A DNA stretch of 14,072 nucleotides. Source: Candidatus Pacearchaeota archaeon (GTDB lineage Archaea > Nanoarchaeota > Nanoarchaeia > Pacearchaeales > GW2011-AR1). Positions 1-5,501 of this stretch are shown piece by piece (the stretch's first letter is position 1; every line of letters starts with the position of its first letter). The notes under the pieces were generated by a model. It ran no database searches. It was not told where the DNA came from and saw only the letters and a list, made by a program, of their open reading frames with translations. A program made the position numbers and the translations under genes. Location of the stretch: assembly GCA_002686195.1 (NCBI GenBank), contig NZAS01000090.1, forward strand, positions 3,468 to 17,539, given 5' to 3'.

Positions 1-11
1 TTAATTTGGAA

Positions 12-32
12 ATAAGATTATTGGGAATCTTA
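12..32. other. Small hairpin in the left non-coding region
   Basis: A 7-bp inverted repeat (TAAGATT at 13-19, AATCTTA at 26-32) with a 6-nt loop lies in the non-coding stretch 1-172. Neither side carries a clean T-tract, so it is not a convincing terminator. It could be leader RNA structure for a minus-strand gene beyond the left edge. In an AT-rich sequence such a short stem may also be chance. Confidence 0.25.
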
Positions 33-55
33 ATAGATAATTTTTAAAACCGTTT

Positions 56-84
56 ACTCTATATAGAATGATAGAGTGTTTTTT
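56..84 (+). terminator. Possible plus-strand intrinsic terminator
   Basis: ACTCTAT at 56-62 pairs with ATAGAGT at 71-77 around an 8-nt loop, and a run of six T follows at 79-84 on the plus strand. This polarity would stop transcription coming from a plus-strand gene to the left, making the region a convergent junction with the bS21 unit. No plus-strand gene is visible here, and the stem has few G-C pairs. It may instead be leader structure for a minus-strand gene beyond the edge. Confidence 0.35.
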
Positions 85-97
85 GGTTGTAATCTAA

Positions 98-106
98 TAT
101 AAATAT
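98..106 (-). promoter_or_regulatory. Intergenic AT element ATATTTATA (copy 1)
   Basis: The coding strand reads ATATTTATA here (TATAAATAT on the plus strand). It is one of five identical, identically oriented copies found in gaps between genes. This copy lies downstream of the bS21 terminator, so it would belong to the leader of a minus-strand gene beyond the left edge. On the plus strand the core is identical to the T4 late-promoter octamer TATAAATA, but it faces away from every visible gene. The role is unknown. Confidence 0.3.
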
Positions 107-120
107 ATACAAATATACGA

Positions 121-154
121 AAAATAAAAAAAGGGAACAAAAAATGTTCCCTTT
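121..154 (-). terminator. Intrinsic terminator of the bS21 gene
   Basis: A perfect 10-bp inverted repeat (130-139 with 145-154, including the GGGAAC/GTTCCC core) has a 5-nt A-rich loop. On the minus strand it is followed by a T-rich run (121-129). It lies about 19 nt past the bS21 stop codon. The three G-C pairs per arm next to a U-tract make this a standard Rho-independent terminator. Confidence 0.8.
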
Positions 155-172
155 CTATTAAATTATTTAAGT

Positions 173-529
173 TTATTGAGCTTTACCATTTATTATGGCT
201 GTCCAGATGTATTTATCAGCTCTTTCTTGCTGTTTGTTAACAGTCCACTGTGTTCTTTTTGCTTCATCCAACACCCTTTTTCTTTTGGCTGATGGTTTTT
301 CATAGTACTTTCGCTGTTTTAAGATAAACATTTTCTCTGAATCTTTTAGCTGTCTCTTGAAATACTTTAAGGCTTTTTCAAGCGTCATTTGTTCACCATC
401 TGGTACCTTTACCCCAAGACCATTACCTGGAAGAAAGAACTCCTCTCTTCTATGTCTCTTGGCTCTAAAGGGTCTTTTTTTGTAATCTCCACGATTTGAA
501 TCGTTTCTATTTCTAAAATCTTTTTGCAT
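173..529 (-). CDS. rpsU: Phage-encoded ribosomal protein bS21
   Basis: This is a small-subunit ribosomal protein of the bS21 family, 118 residues against about 70 in E. coli. The family signature is clear: VPDGE near residue 42, LEKALKYFKRQ at 50-60, and the diagnostic RKYYEKPSAKRKR at 73-85. Residues 1-38 form an extra Arg/Lys-rich N-terminal extension that bacterial bS21 lacks. bS21 sits beside the 3' end of 16S rRNA and affects translation initiation; phage copies are known from metagenomic and marine phages. The gene is isolated, with a terminator upstream (571-600) and its own terminator downstream (121-154), so it has a separate transcription unit. The ATG at 529 has no obvious Shine-Dalgarno sequence, only an A-rich stretch. 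I infer that the protein is incorporated into host ribosomes during infection to favour phage messages. Confidence 0.92.
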   Translation of the reverse strand: MQKDFRNRNDSNRGDYKKRPFRAKRHRREEFFLPGNGLGVKVPDGEQMTLEKALKYFKRQLKDSEKMFILKQRKYYEKPSAKRKRVLDEAKRTQWTVNKQQERADKYIWTAIINGKAQ

Positions 530-543
530 AATATTTTTTTAGT

Positions 544-562
544 TTAACGTTAATATATTATA
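544..562 (-). promoter_or_regulatory. Candidate promoter and operator of the bS21 gene
   Basis: On the minus strand a perfect TATAAT (562-557) is followed by the 10-bp palindrome TTAACGTTAA (553-544), about where transcription would start, and the bS21 ATG is at 529. The window sits between the terminator of the preceding block and the bS21 start, so a promoter is expected here. No clear -35 box is visible because the T-tract of the terminator occupies that position. AT richness makes a chance TATAAT likely, so support is moderate. Confidence 0.4.
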
Positions 563-570
563 ATATAATA

Positions 571-600
571 AAAAAAAATGACATATAAAAATATATGTCA
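571..600 (-). terminator. Intrinsic terminator ending the head-gene block
   Basis: A perfect 9-bp inverted repeat (TGACATATA at 579-587 with TATATGTCA at 592-600) has a 4-nt loop. On the minus strand it is followed by eight T (578-571). It lies 32 nt after the stop codon of the preceding gene. The stem is AT-rich with only two G-C pairs, but the hairpin plus U-tract arrangement is exact. It separates the structural block from the bS21 gene. Confidence 0.72.
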
Positions 601-632
601 CTTAATTTCACTTTTGTGATATTTTCACCTTA

Positions 633-1673
633 TTAAACATCTCTCCACTCTTTACTTTTATCTACCTTAGTAAGAGCATTTTTAAGAGATTTATACTCTT
701 TTTGAATCTTTCTTGCATATTTAATCATAGATTTTTTGTAGTATTTTTCTTCACTCCAAGCTTCTTTATCACCAGCCTTTAACTTATTTTTCTTATCTGC
801 TTTAGCACCTTTAACTGCAGAATTTTCGTCTCTTAAATAATATTCAAAATCTTGCATTATATCTCTATATGCTCTTTGGATATATGTAGCTGAATCATTC
901 CAGCCAGCAGAAACTTTTTTCTTCTTTAACATGGCTACTTGATTGTCAATAGTTTCTTTATACATCTTTGTCACAGCATCTACAATTTTAATTATTTGGT
1001 CGCCTGGACTTGAATCTGCTAGTCTATCGCTTAGTGCTTTCTCATATCTTGAAATGTTATCGCTGGCCATTTGTTTTGCTGCCATAAGTGCAGTTGCACC
1101 TTGTTTTGCAGCCTTTCTTTGTGCTTTTAATTCTGTTGATGATGGAATTTGGTTAGTGTCTATAGTAATTACCTCGTCTGCGACTTCTGCAAATCTTTTG
1201 TAGTTATGTAGATTTTTAAGCGCTTGGCCCATTGCATCTCTATCGCCTCTACCACTATAGCCTCCTCTTGTACTTTTTTCACCTTTAACGCCAAGTTTTT
1301 CCATATTCCATCTACCACCTACAACATGTAATTTTTCTTTTCCTCTCGTTACACCAATAAGTCCTGGGTATATTGTTACGTCCCAATCATTATATCCTGC
1401 AAATGGGTTCCTTTGTTGTTTATTTACAAAGAAAAAGTTTATTAGTTTTGGGTCTGGTCCTTTTCCAAAAGCACTTTCAGGAGCATTTGCCCAGTCTATG
1501 TCATGTGTTTTAGCCATACCTGCAAAAAACAGTTTATCGTTTGAATCCTTCTTTAATTTGCTGTATAATTTTCCAGCAGTTTTAGATGCAAATTTTTCTG
1601 TTAAAAGATTTTTCTTATTCAAAACCCGTTTGATTGATTCGCGTATCAATATTCGTAATTCTGATTTTTTCAT
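633..1673 (-). CDS. Lys-rich protein with N-terminal tag-like helix, function unknown
   Basis: I do not recognise a functional domain in this 346-residue protein. The start is taken at the ATG at 1673 because GGAGGAG (1680-1686) lies 6 nt upstream of it; an in-frame ATG at 1679 directly abuts that sequence and is too close. The start overlaps the previous stop as TAATG, indicating translational coupling. Residues 2-18 form an amphipathic helix (KSELRILIRESIKRVL), followed by LLTE at 23-26, which resembles a T4 gp21-type cleavage site (L-x-E). Residues 85-145 are Gly/Arg/aromatic rich, and residues 180-346 are helical and very Lys-rich. This is the last gene before the block terminator. A basic, cleavable head-internal protein would fit the context, but that is inference; it could equally be a tail or neck component. 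Confidence 0.8.
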   Translation of the reverse strand: MKKSELRILIRESIKRVLNKKNLLTEKFASKTAGKLYSKLKKDSNDKLFFAGMAKTHDIDWANAPESAFGKGPDPKLINFFFVNKQQRNPFAGYNDWDVTIYPGLIGVTRGKEKLHVVGGRWNMEKLGVKGEKSTRGGYSGRGDRDAMGQALKNLHNYKRFAEVADEVITIDTNQIPSSTELKAQRKAAKQGATALMAAKQMASDNISRYEKALSDRLADSSPGDQIIKIVDAVTKMYKETIDNQVAMLKKKKVSAGWNDSATYIQRAYRDIMQDFEYYLRDENSAVKGAKADKKNKLKAGDKEAWSEEKYYKKSMIKYARKIQKEYKSLKNALTKVDKSKEWRDV

Positions 1674-2266
1674 TACCATCTCCTCCAAATTGGAGCATCA
1701 CCCTTTTTACCTGTGGTTATTCCCCATCTCTGTCCCATTGGACCGCCAACCTTAGGAGACATACCTTCTGTTTTTTGTGCAATCGTACCTTGTCTTTTAT
1801 GTAGATACTCATCACTATCATCTGTATCACCATCATTATCTACATCTTTATCCTCTAAGTCATCAAAATCTTGAGCAGCTTCTTTATCGTCTATATGGTC
1901 AACTGCTTCTGATAGGTCGTAATATCTACCAAGTTTTCCTCCGAGGTCTTCATAAAGAGATTCTAATCGTTGTTGTAGTCTTTCCATCTCAAGAGCAGTC
2001 TTTTCAAATAAAGTTGAAGATTTATTTATTTCTTTAACATCTCTTTTAACTGTCACACCATCAAACCAATCTTCAGTTTCTGCCATAATATAATTTCCTG
2101 CACCTGCGGAAAGTCTGTTAATTGCTTCAACGATATCTTTTAAGTTATTTTCTCTATAAATGCTCTTTCCGTACTCATTGAACCTTGAAACAGCTTCTAC
2201 AAATGCCTGTTTTTGTTCAGGAGTTAATTTTGATTCAGAAATTATTTTTTTTAATTTTATTGCCAT
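1673..2266 (-). CDS. Acidic head-block protein with EF-hand-like loop
   Basis: This 197-residue protein has no assigned function. Its start is well supported: AAGGAGA lies 8 nt before the ATG at 2266. Residues 3-14 (IKLKKIISESKL) resemble the short N-terminal helices of several neighbours, with IISE at 8-11 as a possible gp21-type cut site. Residues 90-110 look like a coiled coil. Residues 123-153 are strongly acidic and contain DVDNDGDTDDSD (141-152), whose spacing matches a calcium-binding EF-hand or dockerin-type loop. The C-terminus ends in WRRW, whose codons also form the Shine-Dalgarno sequence of the next gene. Its place two genes after the prohead protease and its acidic helical composition fit a scaffold or core component (T4 gp22/gp67/gp68 class by position). 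I cannot show homology. Confidence 0.8.
   Translation of the reverse strand: MAIKLKKIISESKLTPEQKQAFVEAVSRFNEYGKSIYRENNLKDIVEAINRLSAGAGNYIMAETEDWFDGVTVKRDVKEINKSSTLFEKTALEMERLQQRLESLYEDLGGKLGRYYDLSEAVDHIDDKEAAQDFDDLEDKDVDNDGDTDDSDEYLHKRQGTIAQKTEGMSPKVGGPMGQRWGITTGKKGDAPIWRRW
1680..1686 (-). promoter_or_regulatory. Shine-Dalgarno GGAGGAG that fixes the 1673 start
   Basis: GGAGGAG lies inside the last codons of the upstream gene, 6 nt before the ATG at 1673, which itself overlaps the upstream TAA as TAATG. The other possible starts, ATG at 1679 and TTG at 1688, are too close to it or upstream of it. Confidence 0.75.
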
Positions 2267-2270
2267 ATTA

Positions 2271-2552
2271 TTATCTCCTTAATACTAGAATAGATGTTGT
2301 TGCGTTATCACTTACTGCAGATGCTACTCCCATTTCATAGACTACACCTGTTGAAAGAGGGCCTACTTCTATAGCTCCACCGGCTGCACAGTTAACTCTA
2401 CCTGCCAATGATGAGCCAGAAACTATGAAAGCAGCCGCGCCTAATGAGCCCGAACTAAAATCATGAGAGCCGTTTACTACTACCTTAAGTACTCCATTAT
2501 ATCTTCCGAATGGTCCAAATTTATTTAATTCATCTGTTACTAGTCCTGCCAT
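2271..2552 (-). CDS. Small beta-rich structural protein, function unknown
   Basis: This 93-residue protein is not recognised. The start is the ATG at 2552, which overlaps the protease stop as TAATG and has GGAG (2560-2563) 7 nt upstream; a longer TTG-started version would overlap the protease gene more and lacks support. Composition is rich in Gly, Ala, Ser and Val with alternating short hydrophobic stretches (for example AAAFIVSGSSLAG at 39-51) and almost no Lys, suggesting a compact beta fold. Coupled translation with the prohead protease points to a head component, possibly a decoration or lining protein. That is inference from position and size only. It is followed after 4 nt by the acidic EF-hand-loop protein. 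Confidence 0.72.
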   Translation of the reverse strand: MAGLVTDELNKFGPFGRYNGVLKVVVNGSHDFSSGSLGAAAFIVSGSSLAGRVNCAAGGAIEVGPLSTGVVYEMGVASAVSDNATTSILVLRR

Positions 2553-3226
2553 TATTTTTCTCCACAACTACAAGATTTCTTTGCTGGCGCTGTTATTCTG
2601 CATCGGCCTGTCATCTCGCAAAGAATATCTGAAATTAAGCTATTTATTTTATTGTACTTGTTATGCCTAATTGAAGCTTTATTTACACTTTCATTCATAT
2701 TTGAAGGCGCCATAAAGGCTCCTTGTGTTGAAGGATTGCTTACGAAATCCCAGCATATCAACTCAAAATCATCTTTTACCTTTACCGTGCTATCTCCTTC
2801 TTCATAAAGCTCTTCTACACTACCAAGACCTCTAGAACTAATTCCAAGCTTTATTCCACACTTCAATAACTCTCTAAGTATGTTTCCGGCCGGGGTTGGA
2901 AGTACCTCTATTTTTCCCATTACATTATCTCCATCCCACCATACGTCCTTAACGTTATGAGATACATTTTGTAGGTTAACCACACTTGATTCTGGATGGT
3001 CCAGTTCTCCAAGAGCCCTGCTTTCTGTTATTTGAACCTTTTTGTAAGATTTTACTTCTCTCATTAGTATATCTTTTGGGTATATTCTACCGTTTTGATT
3101 TTTTGCATCTGCCCTTTGAAGACAACCAGTCACCAGTATCCTGCCATTATTTTTGGCTTCAGATTCGGTAATCATTTGAGGGGAAACCTCAAAGGGAGTG
3201 TAATCTATGAGTAAGCTTTTTGACAT
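2552..3226 (-). CDS. gp21: Prohead core protease, T4 gp21-like
   Basis: This 224-residue protein matches the T4 gp21-type prohead serine protease (herpesvirus-assemblin-like fold). The catalytic His is visible in GELDHPESS (H77) and the nucleophile region in GISSRGLGS (S130/S131), with the typical NGRIYP near 45-50 and FVSNPSTQGAFMAP at 161-174. In T4 this enzyme is assembled inside the prohead, removes the scaffold and trims the capsid, vertex and internal proteins after [LI]-x-E. ITES at 19-22 could be a self-processing site. The C-terminal tail (about 178-224) holds a helix and four Cys (203, 209, 219, 221) and is not part of the usual catalytic core. The ATG at 3226 has AGGGA 6 nt upstream, overlapping the previous stop codon. 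The 3' end overlaps the next ATG by one base. Confidence 0.9.
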   Translation of the reverse strand: MSKSLLIDYTPFEVSPQMITESEAKNNGRILVTGCLQRADAKNQNGRIYPKDILMREVKSYKKVQITESRALGELDHPESSVVNLQNVSHNVKDVWWDGDNVMGKIEVLPTPAGNILRELLKCGIKLGISSRGLGSVEELYEEGDSTVKVKDDFELICWDFVSNPSTQGAFMAPSNMNESVNKASIRHNKYNKINSLISDILCEMTGRCRITAPAKKSCSCGEK

Positions 3227-3234
3227 ATTATCCC

Positions 3235-4122
3235 TTACGCTTTAATTCTTACAACATTTTGATAGCCTTCAGCACCGAATGTTTGAGTAGACCATGTTGC
3301 TCCGTCTGGTCCACATAAAGTATCCAATCCCTTATGCACTCTTGTAACTGATGCGGTAGTAGAAATCATACTTGTTGTTGCCTCAGCGATAGCTCCTGCG
3401 TGTCTTGTCATTATGTGTAATACTGCTCCAGTACTACCACTGTCAACACTGGCCGTAAAATACGTGCTCATAGCTGTTCCATCACCAGTTGCTCCTCCTG
3501 GTACTGTATTATTATTTACAGCTTGCATTAAAATCTTACATAATGAACCAGTTGAATCATAATTTCTGGGATGGGCAGCTGCAAATTGTGATGTAAGATC
3601 CAGCGCACCTGTCATTTCGTATCGTATTGGCCCTCCAATATTTGCCGCCGTTGTTCCTGCTGAAATGGTACCACGATCCACTCCTGCAGAAGAAGACTCA
3701 AAAGAAAGTCTAAATCGTTTATTTCCAAATTTTTCGTGTAGCCATCCAGTACTTAGGTCAATATAGTGACCACTAAGTCCTCCTGTTCTAGCAGATGTAT
3801 TTCCAGCTACAGAGCCAGTCATTCCAGCTACACTTGCGGTAGCAAATTGAAAGTTCCATGAACTCGTAATGTTTGGTTTTGATTTTTTGTATAGTGAACG
3901 TCCACCTGCTGCTGCCGGAGAGGCTGGAGGGGTGTCAGCAAAGTTTGCGAAGTTTGCTACTTCAACTATTCTTGCTTCCGCTATCCTATACAGCCTTATC
4001 TGTTCGTGCATGGGTAAATCCCATCCAGTGTATTCTTTTCCCTCAAATACATGTTTCTTTTTCTTAATGTCGTTTCTGTATTGTTGCCAACCATAAACGC
4101 TCTGTCTAACGAATTTTGCCAT
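3235..4122 (-). CDS. Ala/Ser/Thr/Gly-rich virion protein, function unknown
   Basis: This 295-residue protein lies between the portal-side genes and the prohead protease and is probably a virion component. Residues 1-55 are basic and helical. They are followed by a short A/N/F repeat (VANFANFAD at 55-63) and a Pro/Ala linker at 64-74. Residues 85-295 are a Gly/Ser/Thr/Ala-rich, mostly beta-type region without recognisable catalytic residues (for example TASVAGMTGSVAGNTS at 95-110). The start ATG at 4122 has AGGGGA about 6 nt upstream, a good Shine-Dalgarno sequence. Base composition is noticeably less AT-rich than the two genes upstream, as expected for an abundant structural product. A head or neck structural role is inferred from neighbours; it does not look like a typical gp23 major capsid protein. 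Confidence 0.78.
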   Translation of the reverse strand: MAKFVRQSVYGWQQYRNDIKKKKHVFEGKEYTGWDLPMHEQIRLYRIAEARIVEVANFANFADTPPASPAAAGGRSLYKKSKPNITSSWNFQFATASVAGMTGSVAGNTSARTGGLSGHYIDLSTGWLHEKFGNKRFRLSFESSSAGVDRGTISAGTTAANIGGPIRYEMTGALDLTSQFAAAHPRNYDSTGSLCKILMQAVNNNTVPGGATGDGTAMSTYFTASVDSGSTGAVLHIMTRHAGAIAEATTSMISTTASVTRVHKGLDTLCGPDGATWSTQTFGAEGYQNVVRIKA

Positions 4123-4142
4123 TGTTTTTCCCCTGTTGTTGT

Positions 4143-4586
4143 TTACGAAGCCATTTCTCTTAATTTATGTGATACTTTTAATAATCTTTCAGCTATTTTT
4201 GTCATCCTTGGCCGGGTTGATTTCCAATATTTATCAGATGAAACTCCTGCTTCTTGTTTTAGTTTTGATGCCCTTCCAATTATTCTTTCTATTTCAAAAA
4301 GTCTTCTATTTATTTCCCTTATGGCTCCATTAACTTTTTGTTTAGAATTTTTTGTTTCATCCGTCTTAAAAGATTTATAATTTTGGTTATACATTTCTTT
4401 TACTATTTTATATCCGGTACTATTTGTTGCATTTTCTTCTTCTTTATCATCATCCACTTTGCGTTTTCCAGAAAAAGCTTTTGGTGTTTGATATCCAGCC
4501 ACATTACTTGTTGTAGAAGCTTCATCCAAATCTTCTTCTTCAAGTATCTCATCAATAATTTTATTTAATCTTTCACTTATTGACAC
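4143..4586 (-). CDS. Helical protein with acidic tag-like N-terminus
   Basis: This 147-residue protein uses a GTG start at 4586, chosen because GGAGGAG (4595-4601) lies 8 nt upstream inside the end of the preceding gene, which it overlaps by 10 nt. Residues 1-18 form an acidic amphipathic helix (SERLNKIIDEILEEE), followed by LDEA at 20-23, which fits an [LI]-x-E/A gp21-type cleavage site. Residues 24-40 (TTSNVAGYQTPKAFSG) are a low-helix segment of a kind I associate with head-block proteins of marine T4-like phages, but I cannot verify this. Residues 84-147 are a basic helical region. It sits two genes after the portal, where T4 carries small prohead-core genes 67/68. A core or internal head protein is a reasonable inference. 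Confidence 0.8.
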   Translation of the reverse strand: MSISERLNKIIDEILEEEDLDEASTTSNVAGYQTPKAFSGKRKVDDDKEEENATNSTGYKIVKEMYNQNYKSFKTDETKNSKQKVNGAIREINRRLFEIERIIGRASKLKQEAGVSSDKYWKSTRPRMTKIAERLLKVSHKLREMAS

Positions 4587-5440
4587 TTCTTACACTCCTC
4601 CACTAGTTCAAAAACATTCATCATGGTTGTTAAATATGATTCTTTAATTGTTTTTGCTTTTTCTATCCTTTTTAATTGATTTGAAACTTCTTTAAGTTTT
4701 ATTGAAGTTATCCTATCATTTATTCTATTTGCAAAAGTTAATATATTTGCTCTTGAAGATTTTGCTTCTTTATTAACATATTCCACAAGACTTTTAGTGT
4801 CTGAAATATTATTTATATACTGTTTTAGCAGTCCTACCTGTTTTAAATTCAAATCTTTTCCATATTTGGAATTAAATTTTTCTAATAAAATTTTATATCC
4901 AAGTAGTCTTATAGATTTATCCTGTTTGGAATATTCTTTAATTAGTTTTTCGCCACTATTTTTTTTAAGTCTTTTAGATACATGTTCTAATACTGTATCT
5001 CTACTAAATATTACCTCTTTTGGGTTATTTATTCCCTTATTTGTATGCGCTTCAAAAAGCTTATATATTGAGGCATTAACCTTATAATTGGAAATCTTAG
5101 TCCTAAAAAATTCACTTAAATCGTATTTTTTTTGTATTTCCTTTATTATATTATATTTTTGCCTTTTTATCGTTGAATTTGATAGCTTTGACCTTTCAGT
5201 TAAAACAGCGCCAATAAATCTTTCACATCTATCCTTTGTCTGAAATTTTTCTTTCAGTAAGGAATTATATAATGATAATTCTTTTTTTATGGTTGTATTT
5301 TTACCAAAAAATTCTTTTATTATTTTTAATGCTGGAGAATTTTCTGAACCTGCTAAGGTATCACTAGTCATTTGTCTAACCAGCAATTCAAATAACACAC
5401 CCGTATTTTTTATTTTTGAATGCTTTATTTTTTTGGCCAT
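4577..5440 (-). CDS. Basic all-helical head-block protein, function unknown
   Basis: This 287-residue protein is predicted to be almost entirely alpha-helical and very rich in Lys, Ile, Asn and Ser. The N-terminus (KHSKIKNTGVLFELLVRQ at 6-23) resembles a conserved hypothetical protein of marine T4-like phages in my recollection; no catalytic motif is seen. It ends in ECKKC (C283, C286), and the two Glu codons before it double as the Shine-Dalgarno sequence of the next gene. The ATG at 5440 has GGGA about 10 nt upstream. It follows the portal gene after a 61-bp gap holding an ATATTTATA element. The gene is strikingly AT-rich compared with the structural genes downstream. A head-assembly or DNA-contacting role is possible from charge and position, but is not shown. 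Confidence 0.78.
   Translation of the reverse strand: MAKKIKHSKIKNTGVLFELLVRQMTSDTLAGSENSPALKIIKEFFGKNTTIKKELSLYNSLLKEKFQTKDRCERFIGAVLTERSKLSNSTIKRQKYNIIKEIQKKYDLSEFFRTKISNYKVNASIYKLFEAHTNKGINNPKEVIFSRDTVLEHVSKRLKKNSGEKLIKEYSKQDKSIRLLGYKILLEKFNSKYGKDLNLKQVGLLKQYINNISDTKSLVEYVNKEAKSSRANILTFANRINDRITSIKLKEVSNQLKRIEKAKTIKESYLTTMMNVFELVEECKKCQ
4595..4601 (-). promoter_or_regulatory. Shine-Dalgarno GGAGGAG supporting a GTG start
   Basis: GGAGGAG lies 8 nt upstream of the GTG at 4586, within the coding end of the preceding gene. It is among the strongest Shine-Dalgarno sequences in the window and decides the non-ATG start of the downstream overlapping gene. Confidence 0.75.
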
Positions 5441-5479
5441 ATATATTATCCCGTCTTGATTGCTACACTTATATTCATA

Positions 5480-5488
5480 TATAAATAT
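5480..5488 (-). promoter_or_regulatory. Intergenic AT element ATATTTATA (copy 2)
   Basis: The element lies in the 61-bp gap between the portal stop (5502) and the next ATG (5440), 39 nt before that ATG. It has the same orientation and sequence as the other four copies. The extended coding-strand context TATATATTTATATAT is shared with the copy before the terminase. Promoter, processing or boundary functions are all possible. Confidence 0.35.
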
Positions 5489-5501
5489 ATAGAAATCTTT
5501 C

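Noticed and set aside
98..105. TATAAATA on the plus strand as genuine T4-type late promoters
   Set aside because: All five copies point against every gene in the window, so sense-directed late promoters in that orientation are unlikely; listed only as an unexplained element.
3946..3970. Short AAGTTTGC tandem repeat
   Set aside because: It encodes only the short ANFANFA stretch in one protein, with two units; too little to call a functional repeat.
4810..4817. TATAAATA in the sense orientation inside the 4577-5440 gene
   Set aside because: A single occurrence inside a very AT-rich coding region, not near a gene start; chance is the simplest explanation.
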